In this document: piece after piece, positions 38,387-46,850 of the stretch
How the letters are laid out: each line of letters begins with the position of its first letter
Numbering within the stretch: position 1 is the first letter of the stretch
Assembly: GCF_036226745.1 (NCBI RefSeq)
Contig: NZ_CP109013.1
Location: 7,936,001 to 8,000,000 of the forward strand
Length of the DNA stretch: 64,000 nucleotides
Origin: Streptomyces sp. NBC_00683
Lineage (GTDB): Bacteria > Actinomycetota > Actinomycetes > Streptomycetales > Streptomycetaceae
Direction: 5' to 3'
Made by a program: the position numbers and the translations under genes
Notes under the pieces: model-generated
The model's input: only the letters and a program-made list of their open reading frames with translations
Databases searched by the model: none
What the model was told of the DNA's origin: nothing

Positions 38387-39670
38387 ATGACACGCCACAT
38401 GCCCAGTGCCTCGGTGACATGCTCGTGGGATCCAGGACCGCGCTTCGAAGTGGGCCTCCGGAGCCCGCTGGCGAAAGACGAGTGGGTGTGGCGGACTCTT
38501 CCACCGGGGCACCCTGCCCTGGTCGGACGTCCGACCGTGCTCCGCCGCAGCGATCCCGGAGACGCCCTCGCGGTGATCGCCGAGAAGTACGGCCAGCCGA
38601 AATCGTATTGCGTACTGGGAGGAAGCGTCGCCTCGGTCAGCAATTGGGAGGGCGTCACCTTTACGGAACAGTATCAAGCGGTGAAGAGCGGCGCGGGTGT
38701 ATTCCCCTGCGGAGGAATGTACTACCTGTCCGTCGTCGGCCCGCATGCGTCGGACGTCCTCGACCTGCTCACGCCCCGCCGGATCGACGACCTTGCGATA
38801 GGGCAGGCGGCATTTGCGATCTTTACGACACCGGAGGGGACGGTCGACACCGAAGGCGTCGTCCTGCGAGACGGCGAGCAGTCGTTCCTGGTCTCGATCG
38901 GTGGCGAGGCCCGTCCGCCGAAGTGGCTGCACGACGCCATGGACACCTATCCCGACACCCACGCCCACGAAACGAACATGAGCTCCTTCAACATCAAGGG
39001 GCCGAACCGGACCAAGGCGATGGCAGGGCTGCTCCAGGACGAGTACGCCTCCGGCCTGGATGCCCTTCGAGCCTTCCACGGGATGCCGGTCCGTACCCGC
39101 CGGGGCGGGGAAGCCTGGGTCGTCCGCACGGTGATCGGCATCGAGATGTGGGCGACGGCCGAGGTGATCCGCGAGGTCTGGCGGGACATGGTGGCGGAAC
39201 CCGGCAGCTACACACCCTGCGGGTGGGATCTGCTCGCCAGCTACCGCCTCGAGTGCCAGGAGTTCGCCTTCTATCTGTGCCCGCTCGACATCCATCGCGA
39301 TACCTACCTGCTGGACGCCGGACTGGGGCATGTGGTTTCCCGGGGGAAGAAGGGTCCGTTCGTCGGGCGGGAAGCCCTCGAGAACCCGGACCGGTGGGGC
39401 GGACGAATGTGGGTCGGCGGACTCGCCGCGAGCAGCCCGGAAGCACCCGAGCGGCAGATAGGTGAGGTCGTCCTCGACGCGGGATCCGACCAGCCCTGCG
39501 GGTACGTGACGTCGGCAGGCTACTCGCCGAGGGAAGGACGGCAGCTCTGCTTCGTACACCTGGCAGCCGGCATCAGCCCCAAGGAAACCGTTCGCTTCGC
39601 CGATGGGACCACATGGCGCGTCTCGACCCTGCCGATGGCATCCGCGGTGCCCACGGGACTGATGCCATGA
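38387..39670 (+). CDS. GcvT-like folate-dependent enzyme
   Basis: A 427-residue protein of the aminomethyltransferase (GcvT) family. The N-terminal half has TFTEQYQAVKSGAGVFPCGG and VVGPHASDVLDLLT. The C-terminal half carries LASYRLECQEFAFYLCPLDI and DAGLGHVVSRGKKGPFVGRE, matching the family's folate-binding and beta-barrel regions. No other glycine-cleavage genes are nearby, so it probably moves or removes a one-carbon unit (for example by folate-dependent demethylation) in the pathway. GAAGGA lies before the ATG, and its stop overlaps the next frame's possible upstream start in ATGA. Confidence 0.8.
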   Translation: MTRHMPSASVTCSWDPGPRFEVGLRSPLAKDEWVWRTLPPGHPALVGRPTVLRRSDPGDALAVIAEKYGQPKSYCVLGGSVASVSNWEGVTFTEQYQAVKSGAGVFPCGGMYYLSVVGPHASDVLDLLTPRRIDDLAIGQAAFAIFTTPEGTVDTEGVVLRDGEQSFLVSIGGEARPPKWLHDAMDTYPDTHAHETNMSSFNIKGPNRTKAMAGLLQDEYASGLDALRAFHGMPVRTRRGGEAWVVRTVIGIEMWATAEVIREVWRDMVAEPGSYTPCGWDLLASYRLECQEFAFYLCPLDIHRDTYLLDAGLGHVVSRGKKGPFVGREALENPDRWGGRMWVGGLAASSPEAPERQIGEVVLDAGSDQPCGYVTSAGYSPREGRQLCFVHLAAGISPKETVRFADGTTWRVSTLPMASAVPTGLMP

Positions 39671-39726
39671 CGGCACGCGCGCACGGCCGGTACCGCTCTA
39701 CGACACTACGAGGAAGTGATGACGAC

Positions 39727-40449
39727 GTGGCGGTGAATTTCGTCCTGATGCTCACGGAGAAGGATGTCACCATTCCGGACGCGCTCGAGGTGTACGAGAA
39801 ACTCGCAGTGGACTCCCTCCGGAACATCGCATTCAAGGACGTCGGTGCGGACCGGCAGATGGTGCAGGACCTCACCGATGCCGCGCACGCCGACGGCCGG
39901 TCGGTCCTCCTCGAACTCGCGGACATGAGCGACCGCGGCCAGGAGCAGGGTCTCCAACTCGGCGTGGACCTGGGAGTGGACCAGGTGGTTGCGCGCTGGC
40001 GGGCGGACTTCGCCGATGCCCTGGCGACGGACGGGGCGCCGGAGTACTGGCCCTTCCTCGGGTCGCTCTCCGGCAGCCCCCTGGTCCTGGACAGTACGCC
40101 CGATGAACTCGCCGCACAGGCAGATGAGTTGAGCAGAGTCGGCGGAGTCGGAGGCTTCGTCCTGATGCCGTACCGCCAGTCCGCGTTCGACGCCGTCGCC
40201 CTGGTGGAACGCGCATCGGCCGCTGCCACCCTTCCGGTCCTCGTTGCCGGAGGAGTCCGGGACGCCGAACAGATCGACGACATAGCCGGCGCGGGTGGCT
40301 GGGGTTTCACCATGGGCGGCGCGGCACTTGCCGAACGGCACGGCGACCCTGAGTCGGTCAGCCGACGGGTCACCGAGATCATGCGTCTCTGCGAGAAGGT
40401 GCCGGCTCGGCAGTCCGGTGCGACCCGAACAGAGGAGAAGGTGAAGTGA
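39727..40449 (+). CDS. HisA/ThiG-like TIM-barrel enzyme
   Basis: A protein of about 240 residues with the beta/alpha rhythm of a TIM barrel. It has FVLMLTEKDVTIPDALEVYE, an IAFKDVGADR strand, LVAGGVRDAEQIDDIAGAG, and a final phosphate-site-like GFTMGGAAL. The closest resemblance I can recall is to HisA/HisF- and ThiG-type barrels that bind sugar phosphates; the reaction is unknown. The GTG at 39727 has AGGAAG ten bases upstream. An ATG at 39667 overlapping the GcvT stop would add 20 residues not typical of the fold. Its stop overlaps the next gene's GTG. Confidence 0.65.
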   Translation: MAVNFVLMLTEKDVTIPDALEVYEKLAVDSLRNIAFKDVGADRQMVQDLTDAAHADGRSVLLELADMSDRGQEQGLQLGVDLGVDQVVARWRADFADALATDGAPEYWPFLGSLSGSPLVLDSTPDELAAQADELSRVGGVGGFVLMPYRQSAFDAVALVERASAAATLPVLVAGGVRDAEQIDDIAGAGGWGFTMGGAALAERHGDPESVSRRVTEIMRLCEKVPARQSGATRTEEKVK

Positions 40450-41606
40450 GACTCACTTGCTCAAGCTGTACCGGTGAAACCGGCGGCAGGACCGAGGACG
40501 GCCCCAACGAGTGGCTGTGCCTGCGCTGCGGGGGCGGTCTCACGCCGCACCTCGACGACTTCAGGAGCTGGTCCGACGCCATCACCGACGTTCCCGGAGT
40601 CGGTCGGTACACCTCCCTGCTCCCGGTGGCCGAGCCGGAGGACCTGCGCAGCAGCGAGGCCGCCCTGAGCCCGGTGGAGAGTCCGCGGATGGCGGAGCTC
40701 CTGGGGGTCGCCTCCTTCCGATTCCTGCCGCAGTCGAGAAACGAGACAGGCACCTTCAAGGACAACGAGGGGGTCCTGCTCGCCGCGAAGTGCAAGGAAT
40801 GGGAACTTCCCTCCGTCTGCCTGCACAGCTCCGGCAACACCGTCCGCGCCTACCAGTACTACATGGAACGAGCGGGCATCGTGTGTACGGGCTTCGTCCC
40901 GCAGGCATCCGCCTACAAGTGCCCGACGACGGCCATGGGCAAGTCCTCCGTAGTTCCGGTGCCGGGCAACATGGCCGACGCGGCCGCCGCGGCGATCGCC
41001 CACAGCAAGGAGGACGGCGCTCTGCGGCTGACGCCGAGCCAGTGGAAGATCGAGGGGAAGGTCCCCCTGGGGCTGGCCCTCGCGGAGCGTTGTGCGGACG
41101 CCACCCGTATCGCTGTCACGATCGCGAGCGGCTACGGCCCGCTGGGAATCGAGCGCGGGATCCTGCGGGCCCGGTCGGCCGGGCTCGCCTCGGTCGGCGA
41201 CCACTCCTTCGAGCTGTTCCAGGCGGAGGATGCGGGGCTCATGGCCTCGGCCCTCCGGGACGGCAACGAGGAGATCGACCTCGACGACATGGTGCCGCCG
41301 GAGATCGCCTTCGAGCCGACCCTGCAGTCGACGAACCCCAACAGGACCCTGCCCCTGGTCCGTCAGCTGGTGACGAAGACCGGATCCCGGGTGGCCGCGG
41401 TGAGTTCCGGGGCGGTGGAGGCGGAGGCAGGCCTGCTCTCCGAGGCCTGCGAGGAGCTGGACATCCCGCTGGACTACGCGACGGAGAAGTCCGCGTACAT
41501 CTGCTGGGCCGGTCTGCGGCAGGCAGCGCTCAGTGGGGGCCTGGCCGCAAGTGACAGGATCGTCATGATCGTGAGCGGGTCGGCTCCGCATGACCGGCTG
41601 CCCTGA
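40446..41606 (+). CDS. Threonine-synthase-like PLP enzyme with zinc ribbon
   Basis: A 386-residue fold-type II PLP enzyme. An N-terminal zinc ribbon (CSSC at residues 5-8, CLRC at 25-28) resembles that of threonine-synthase-like proteins. The PLP lysine is K105 in ETGTFKDNEG, and the phosphate loop is HSSGNTVRA. Such enzymes catalyse beta/gamma eliminations or replacements. The rest of the threonine pathway is absent, so a cluster-specific substitution on an amino-acid intermediate is likely. The GTG start overlaps the preceding stop by four bases. It converges with the reductase gene. Confidence 0.8.
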   Translation: MRLTCSSCTGETGGRTEDGPNEWLCLRCGGGLTPHLDDFRSWSDAITDVPGVGRYTSLLPVAEPEDLRSSEAALSPVESPRMAELLGVASFRFLPQSRNETGTFKDNEGVLLAAKCKEWELPSVCLHSSGNTVRAYQYYMERAGIVCTGFVPQASAYKCPTTAMGKSSVVPVPGNMADAAAAAIAHSKEDGALRLTPSQWKIEGKVPLGLALAERCADATRIAVTIASGYGPLGIERGILRARSAGLASVGDHSFELFQAEDAGLMASALRDGNEEIDLDDMVPPEIAFEPTLQSTNPNRTLPLVRQLVTKTGSRVAAVSSGAVEAEAGLLSEACEELDIPLDYATEKSAYICWAGLRQAALSGGLAASDRIVMIVSGSAPHDRLP

Positions 41607-41658
41607 GATCTCCACGACGACGTACGGGGCGCCGGACCGGAACCTCGTACGCCGTCGA

Positions 41659-41674
41659 GAGCCGGGCCCGGCTC
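41659..41674. terminator. Hairpin between convergent PLP-enzyme and reductase genes
   Basis: GAGCCGGGCCCGGCTC, a perfect 16-base palindrome just before the reductase stop. It may act as a bidirectional terminator in the 69-base convergent gap. Confidence 0.45.
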
Positions 41675-41675
41675 C

Positions 41676-42860
41676 TCAGGACCGGGACGAGACCGTACCG
41701 AACCGATCCGCGAACTGCGCCAGGTACGCGTCGGACGGGGACTTCCCGGAGCAGCGGATCGGCGGAGCAGTGATTCCGAGTCGCTCCAGTGCGTCGAGGT
41801 TCGCCAGAACCGCAGGGGTGGGAACCCCCTGGCCGAGCGTGGGCGGCAGGCTCGGGTCGACCTTCATGAGAAGCGGAGACAGGAAGCAACTGGTCATGGT
41901 GTCACCGTCGTCGAGCCCGGCCGGCCAGCCAAGACTGTCGTGAAGAAGCCGCGGCGCGAACGACAGCACAGGAAAGCGCTCCGGCAGCTGCAGCAACCCG
42001 CCGTTGGCGAGTATCAGGTCCATCGTCTCGTCGGCCCGGGCGATGGCTCGACCGACATCGAAGCAATGGGGCACCGAATCGTCGACGACGATGCAGCCCG
42101 GCCGGAGCCTGTCCACCTGCAGGACATTGGGAGTGCTGGTGCATCCGACGACGACGGTGGAGTCGTACAGCGGGTTCTGGTCCGGCTGTGCGGGGTTCAC
42201 GAACGACCACTCGAGACCCGGGTGTTCGGACTCCAGTTGTTCGCCGAGCGTCCGGACCTCCGGCTCCTTGGAGGCCAGATCGGCCAGGATCAGCCGGCCG
42301 GGGTTCCCGAACGTCGCGAGCGCCGTGGTGACCGTCGTCCGGCCGATCGACCCCAGTCCGAGAACGGCGACCGTTTCGGAGCCCCATTCCCGCCGAGTGG
42401 AGGTGAGTACCGCCTCGATGGTCTTGAGGACCGAGGACGCGGTTGTGGCATGACCGGTCGTCAGGAACCCGGGAGGCGCGTCGAGGAGATGTCCGTAGTC
42501 CAAGGCGGAGGCGAGCAGTCCCGCCAGGGAGACGTGTTCCACTCCCATCGTGCGCGCCAGCTCCAGCCCCATCTGCGCGTACCGGACGGCTTCCTTCTTG
42601 TCGCGCACCATGTCCAAGTAGGTCAACGGGAGAGTGATCACGGTCGCGTTGCCGAGCGATGTCGCCATGAGGGCGGATACGAAAGGCGAGTTGTCGAAGT
42701 ACTGACGCATCGCTGCGGGCGTCATCCCGACCCGGCGAGCGACATTGACACCGAAATAGCTGAGAGTGGCGGAAGTTGCTTGCAATCCCTCCTTTTTGGC
42801 AGCTGGTGCAGTGAGGGTCTGTATGTACTTCCGGTGAGATGCGTCCACAACCTCGTTCAC
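41676..42860 (-). CDS. Acyl-ACP-reductase-like (aldehyde-forming) enzyme
   Basis: A 394-residue protein with a central Rossmann fold (VAVLGLGSIGRTTV at about 165-178). Before it lies a VSLAGLLASALDYG/FLTTGHATTASS region, and after it CIVVDDSVPHCFDV and LANGGLLQLPE. A late cysteine (C325 in GDTMTSCFLSPLLM) aligns with the acyl-accepting cysteine of the cyanobacterial acyl-ACP reductase as I recall it. That family reduces carrier-bound thioesters to aldehydes with NADPH. A GTG start with GAGAGGGG before it is used. It may release the carrier-bound product as an aldehyde. A glutamyl-tRNA-reductase or shikimate-dehydrogenase relative is the main alternative. Confidence 0.65.
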   Translation of the reverse strand: MNEVVDASHRKYIQTLTAPAAKKEGLQATSATLSYFGVNVARRVGMTPAAMRQYFDNSPFVSALMATSLGNATVITLPLTYLDMVRDKKEAVRYAQMGLELARTMGVEHVSLAGLLASALDYGHLLDAPPGFLTTGHATTASSVLKTIEAVLTSTRREWGSETVAVLGLGSIGRTTVTTALATFGNPGRLILADLASKEPEVRTLGEQLESEHPGLEWSFVNPAQPDQNPLYDSTVVVGCTSTPNVLQVDRLRPGCIVVDDSVPHCFDVGRAIARADETMDLILANGGLLQLPERFPVLSFAPRLLHDSLGWPAGLDDGDTMTSCFLSPLLMKVDPSLPPTLGQGVPTPAVLANLDALERLGITAPPIRCSGKSPSDAYLAQFADRFGTVSSRS

Positions 42861-42960
42861 TTCGATCCCCTCTCGAAAATCGAGCCTCGGCGAGTATGCA
42901 ACTGTCGAATCGTATCTAAGTATTGCAATTGGCGCTATGAAACTCAGAGAGTAACTAGCC
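42861..42960. promoter_or_regulatory. Divergent promoter region inside the second cluster
   Basis: A 100-base, comparatively AT-rich gap between the minus-strand reductase and the plus-strand flavoenzyme operon. It must hold promoters for both directions. No palindrome of note was seen. Confidence 0.5.
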
Positions 42961-44031
42961 GTGAAATCAGTTGATATAGCAGTCATCGGGTTGGGTGTGT
43001 ACGGGAGCGCGGCCGCGCGCGCGTTCGCCGCGAACGGCTGGCGGGTGCTGGCAGTGGAGCAGGCTCCGGCCGACGAGGTGCCGGGGGCTTCGCACGGGCC
43101 TGTCCGTATGGTCCGCACCGATGATCCGGACGGCCGTGGGACCGCCTCGTTGGCGATCGAGTCCGCCGCGCAATGGCGGGCGCTGTCCGAAGCCGGTCCG
43201 GAACCCTTGTTCCGAGGCGTTCCCGGGATCTTCGCCGGGCCGAAGGACGGTTCCCCCACCCACACGGACCAGCACCTGCGTATCACCGAGAACGACCCCC
43301 TGCTCGCCGGCGCGGTGGTGCCCGCCGGCTGGACGGTCACCAGGAACAACGGGTGCGGCCTGCTGGAAGCCCGTGCAGCGGTATTGGCCCTGCGCAAGCA
43401 GGCCCGGGAGCTCGGGGCCGAATTGGCGTTCGGGCGCGCGGCCGAGCCGGCGGAGGCGCCCCCGACGGCGGATGCTCCGATGCCGATAAGAGTGGGCGGA
43501 GAAACAGTCATGGCCGGTCAACTGTTGTTCTGCACAGGAGCCTGGACCTTGGGGCTGCCCGAGTGGGCTCGCATACCCGGGCTCCGGGCAGAGTCCGCCC
43601 ACATGCAGACCGCCACCTTCGTCGGCCACTCGGAGATCTTCGGCAAGGAGGCGTTCTACGTCTTCGGCGATGGAGACGACCGGTTCTGCGCCATGCCGCT
43701 CCCTTCGGGGAAGGGACTGCAGTTCGGCCACTTCTCGCTGCCGGGGGACGTCGTGCCTCAGCCCGAGATGATCCGCCGCCGCGACATGGCTGCGCTGCGC
43801 CGCTTCGTGCCGGGCCTGGGGGAGACCCAGGAACGCACTACGGTCCGGGCTTCATACACCATGCCGCCGGACGGTTCGTTCGTGCTGCGCAGGGTTTCGG
43901 CGAGAGCTGCCACCCTGGTGGCCTGTTCCGGTGTCGGCTTCAAATTCGCTCCGGCGATCACCGACCGTGTCGTGGCCCTCTTCCAAGGGAGCGGGGACCC
44001 GGTGGCAGGGCTGCGTGTCGAATGCTGGTAG
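42961..44031 (+). CDS. Sarcosine/N-methyl-amino-acid-oxidase-like flavoenzyme
   Basis: A 356-residue DAO-fold flavoprotein. The FAD-binding motif is GLGVYGSAA at about 10-18. The GASHGPVRMVRT stretch and the ending GVGFKFAPAITD match monomeric sarcosine oxidase and N-methyltryptophan oxidase. In those enzymes FAD is covalently held by a cysteine in a CMYT motif. Here the equivalent stretch is RASYTMPPDGSF, so the cysteine is missing and FAD should be bound non-covalently. It would oxidise a secondary or primary amine. A GTG start follows AGAGAG. It is first in an operon running to 47804. Confidence 0.82.
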   Translation: MKSVDIAVIGLGVYGSAAARAFAANGWRVLAVEQAPADEVPGASHGPVRMVRTDDPDGRGTASLAIESAAQWRALSEAGPEPLFRGVPGIFAGPKDGSPTHTDQHLRITENDPLLAGAVVPAGWTVTRNNGCGLLEARAAVLALRKQARELGAELAFGRAAEPAEAPPTADAPMPIRVGGETVMAGQLLFCTGAWTLGLPEWARIPGLRAESAHMQTATFVGHSEIFGKEAFYVFGDGDDRFCAMPLPSGKGLQFGHFSLPGDVVPQPEMIRRRDMAALRRFVPGLGETQERTTVRASYTMPPDGSFVLRRVSARAATLVACSGVGFKFAPAITDRVVALFQGSGDPVAGLRVECW

Positions 44032-44500
44032 CCGTGGGCGGTGCCACGCTTTGCTGATTCGCACCCCACTGAGGTTCGACACGGCGGCCGTATGGGCGGA
44101 CCCGCTGTCCGGCACCGTCAGATTCGGCGGGCTGAACAGAACCCGGACCCTCCTCGCCGGACTCGACCCGTCGAGTTATCTCGTCGCGGGGGAGACCAGC
44201 GCCATTGTCGCAAGCGTGGATTCATCGGCAGCGCTGGACCTTTCGGTCGAGCCGGGCGCGTCCGCCGCGATCGGCACACTGGCCAAGCCCGGCTGGTGCC
44301 TGGCCGTCGAAGCCATACTTCCCGAGCCGCTGGACGAGGTACCCCACTGGCTGGAGGTCGGTGTGTGCGTGAACTCCACCAACTGGTGCTGCAGCATCCC
44401 GCTGGGGCACCTCCCGCGGTTCCAGGCCGGCCTCGCCCGGCAGCGCCATCAGATCACCTACATCACCCGGATCCAGGTGGGGGACTATGACGGAATCTAG
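44015..44500 (+). CDS. Unknown small protein of the second cluster
   Basis: I do not recognise this protein of about 160 residues. Visible features are a possible beta-rich pattern, a DPLSGTVRFGGLNRTRT stretch and a cysteine-containing VNSTNWCCSIPLG segment. The frame overlaps the next gene's start by 14 bases. The start is uncertain: a GTG at 44015 that overlaps the upstream gene (GGTGGCAGGG before it) or a TTG at 44051. It lies between two flavoenzymes and is translationally coupled to the second, so it may be a subunit or partner. Confidence 0.6.
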   Translation: MSNAGSRGRCHALLIRTPLRFDTAAVWADPLSGTVRFGGLNRTRTLLAGLDPSSYLVAGETSAIVASVDSSAALDLSVEPGASAAIGTLAKPGWCLAVEAILPEPLDEVPHWLEVGVCVNSTNWCCSIPLGHLPRFQAGLARQRHQITYITRIQVGDYDGI

Positions 44501-45704
44501 TGCGGTTTCCACGGAGATCCGCTGGCCCGGCGTCGTTGTCGTCGGGGGCGGGGCAACCGGGCTGCTGACGGCACTGGAGCTCGACGGCCAAGGCTTTGCC
44601 GCACTCGTCGTCGAAGAGGGAAATCTCTGCTCCCGCCAGACCGGACAGGCGCACGGCTGGCTCCACCGCGGAGGTGTCTTCCCGGACGCCCGTACCGAGG
44701 ACTTCGAGCAACTCGACGAGGGCGCACGGCGATGGACCGAACTCATCGAGCGCACCGGAAATTCCGGCGCCGTCACCGGCTGCCGCATAGGTGGCGTGTC
44801 GCAGCGTACGTTGGCCGCGGTGACTGCGGCATGGGAACAACTCCGATTGCCCTACCAGCACACGGCTACCACGACGGGCGCCTGCGACTGGATGATCAGG
44901 GCGCCGGAGTCGGCCATCGTTCCGGTCCGGGCGCTCCAGGCCGCGCTTGCTGACTCGGGCGTCGCTCTGCGGCGTGCCGAAGCGGTGAAGCTCCTGCCCG
45001 GACGCAGCGGAAGCACCGTCGAATCGCTGCTGGCAAGAGCGGGACAGCGAACGTTCCGGCTCACCGCCGATGCTTTCGTGCTCGCGAACGGCGCCGGCAT
45101 CACCGCCCTCCTTCCGGAGGGGCAGCTCTCCTCGGCCGTGGTCCGCAGACTCTCGTTCATGCTGGTGACGCGTACGGATGCGGCAATGCACCTCGGCGTC
45201 GCCATACCTGAGCAGGAAGCGCTCGGGCTGTTCGCCGTACCCCGGGTGTCCGGCGGGCATCGCTACGTCCTGTTGTCCAACTTCATCAGCTACGCCCCCA
45301 CCGCGGAGCTGACGCACAGCCGGGACAACTGGCTGGCCGGCATCCGGCCGACCGTCCAACGATTCCTTCCGGACCTGTGGCAGGCGCAGGACGCGCTGTG
45401 GGGCGTCTACTCCGCCGTGAAGGCCGAACCGGCCCGGCACCTCGCGCTCGGCGTCTCCGAAATGGCCCTGCTGCCGTCCCTGTACGGCAACGTCGTGGCG
45501 GGTGTCCCGGGAAAGCTCACGCTCGCGCCGTTGCTGGCCGAGCGGCTGGCCGATGCCGTCGCCCCGCACATCCGGCACGGGGAAGCAGCCGACGGCCTTC
45601 TCGAGGATCTCCCGGCAGCGCGGTGGGGGCCGGAGGAATGGGAAGTCACCCCGCTGGTCCGGCGATCGACCCTCTTCCGGGAGAGTTGGGGACATCAGCC
45701 ATGA
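44487..45704 (+). CDS. Glycine/D-amino-acid-oxidase-like flavoenzyme
   Basis: A 405-residue DAO-family protein. The dinucleotide-binding VVVVGGGATGLLTALELDGQ is at about 16-35, and LTADAFVLANGAG marks the second FAD contact. It resembles DadA/ThiO/glycine oxidase rather than the sarcosine-oxidase branch of the upstream flavoenzyme, so the operon has two distinct amine-oxidising activities. It overlaps its neighbours at both ends (14 bases upstream, ATGA downstream). The substrate is unknown; an amino-acid-like intermediate is likely. Confidence 0.82.
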   Translation: MTESSAVSTEIRWPGVVVVGGGATGLLTALELDGQGFAALVVEEGNLCSRQTGQAHGWLHRGGVFPDARTEDFEQLDEGARRWTELIERTGNSGAVTGCRIGGVSQRTLAAVTAAWEQLRLPYQHTATTTGACDWMIRAPESAIVPVRALQAALADSGVALRRAEAVKLLPGRSGSTVESLLARAGQRTFRLTADAFVLANGAGITALLPEGQLSSAVVRRLSFMLVTRTDAAMHLGVAIPEQEALGLFAVPRVSGGHRYVLLSNFISYAPTAELTHSRDNWLAGIRPTVQRFLPDLWQAQDALWGVYSAVKAEPARHLALGVSEMALLPSLYGNVVAGVPGKLTLAPLLAERLADAVAPHIRHGEAADGLLEDLPAARWGPEEWEVTPLVRRSTLFRESWGHQP

Positions 45705-46840
45705 GAATCGCTGTCGTTGCCGACGAGTCGATACCCGTCGAAGGCTGGTCCAAGGATCCTCACGTGCTGACCGAAGGGCTGCGCGCGCGGGGGCATCAGG
45801 TGACCCTGTTACTTGTCGCGGGTGCCGAGTCAGCGCCGCACCTTCCGGTCCGGGACCGGCCCGCGCCGGACGGGTACCTGTCGTCATTCCCGGCCGAGGC
45901 GCAACGTGGCGTGTCCCTGTTCACGGTCGGACCGGAAGTCATCATTTCACTCGGAATGTCCTCCCCGGCCATAGGCGTCGTCCTTGCCGAATCGCTGGGA
46001 ATCCCGCTCGTCGTCTGCCTCCCGCCGGAGCTGTTCACCGTCGACCCGGCGGGTAACGGATACGGCCGGCTCCTCTGCCGGTACCTGCCCTGCGCGCTGC
46101 TGTTTGTGGAGTCCGACCGCCACGCGGCCGCGGCCGAGCGGCTCGGAGCCGACCCTCACAGGACCTGCGTCGTGCGGCCCGGTGTGCAGCTGGACGAGTT
46201 CGATGTGCCGCCGGGAAGCAGGAGGGACCCTGGCCCCGGAGTACCGTCCGACGACCGCCTTCGCCTCATGTTCGATGCCTCCCGGACCCCGCGTGAGGAC
46301 CAGCAGTTCCTGGAGGAGGTCCTCACCAGGCTGAAGACGGAGCGTGGAAAGGACTTCCACACGATTGTGCTCCCGGGCAGGGACGACAACGGTGACCGTT
46401 CGCCGGACCTGAAGGGTCTCTGGAGGAGCAGGCCCGACACCACCGTCACGGACCTTCCTTCCTCACGGGACGTTCCGAAGGTCTACGGGGGAAGCGACGT
46501 CGTACTGGTCCCCAGCGCCACCATCGACGAGACGGCGTCGGTCCTGCGGGCCATGGCCGCGGGACGAGCAGTCGTCGCCGCCGACAGCCTGTCCGTACAG
46601 GACGTGGTCGGCACGGCCCGCAACGGCATGCTCGCCCGGGCGGGGAACCCCGACGAGTGGGTCGACAAGTTGGACTACCTGCTCGACGGGGCCGCCCTGC
46701 GCCTGCACATCGGCCGTGGGGCGCGTGCCCGGGTGGAGACGCACTTCTCCCTGCCGCAGACCATCTCGCAGATGGAGACGCGCCTTGAGGCGGTCAGGGC
46801 CTCCTGGCGCTATCACGCGGACCGATCCACCGGACCATGA
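45701..46840 (+). CDS. GT4-family glycosyltransferase
   Basis: A 379-residue GT-B-fold glycosyltransferase. The N-terminal part (MRIAVVADESIPVEGWSKD) contains an ALLFVESDRHAAAAERLG helix. The C-terminal nucleotide-sugar domain contains VVLVPSATIDETASVLRAMA followed by VAADSLSVQDVVG, the GT4 pattern with a glutamate in the donor site. It probably glycosylates the cluster product. Codon 37 (45809-45811) is TTA, the rare leucine codon that makes translation depend on bldA tRNA in Streptomyces. Its ATG overlaps the upstream stop in ATGA. Confidence 0.82.
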   Translation: MRIAVVADESIPVEGWSKDPHVLTEGLRARGHQVTLLLVAGAESAPHLPVRDRPAPDGYLSSFPAEAQRGVSLFTVGPEVIISLGMSSPAIGVVLAESLGIPLVVCLPPELFTVDPAGNGYGRLLCRYLPCALLFVESDRHAAAAERLGADPHRTCVVRPGVQLDEFDVPPGSRRDPGPGVPSDDRLRLMFDASRTPREDQQFLEEVLTRLKTERGKDFHTIVLPGRDDNGDRSPDLKGLWRSRPDTTVTDLPSSRDVPKVYGGSDVVLVPSATIDETASVLRAMAAGRAVVAADSLSVQDVVGTARNGMLARAGNPDEWVDKLDYLLDGAALRLHIGRGARARVETHFSLPQTISQMETRLEAVRASWRYHADRSTGP

Positions 46841-46850
46841 GGAGACCATC

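Noticed and set aside
44487..45704. The glycine-oxidase-like enzyme as part of a hydrazine/diazo pathway
   Set aside because: The cupin/MetRS-like hydrazine synthetase and lysine N-hydroxylase that define such pathways are absent here.
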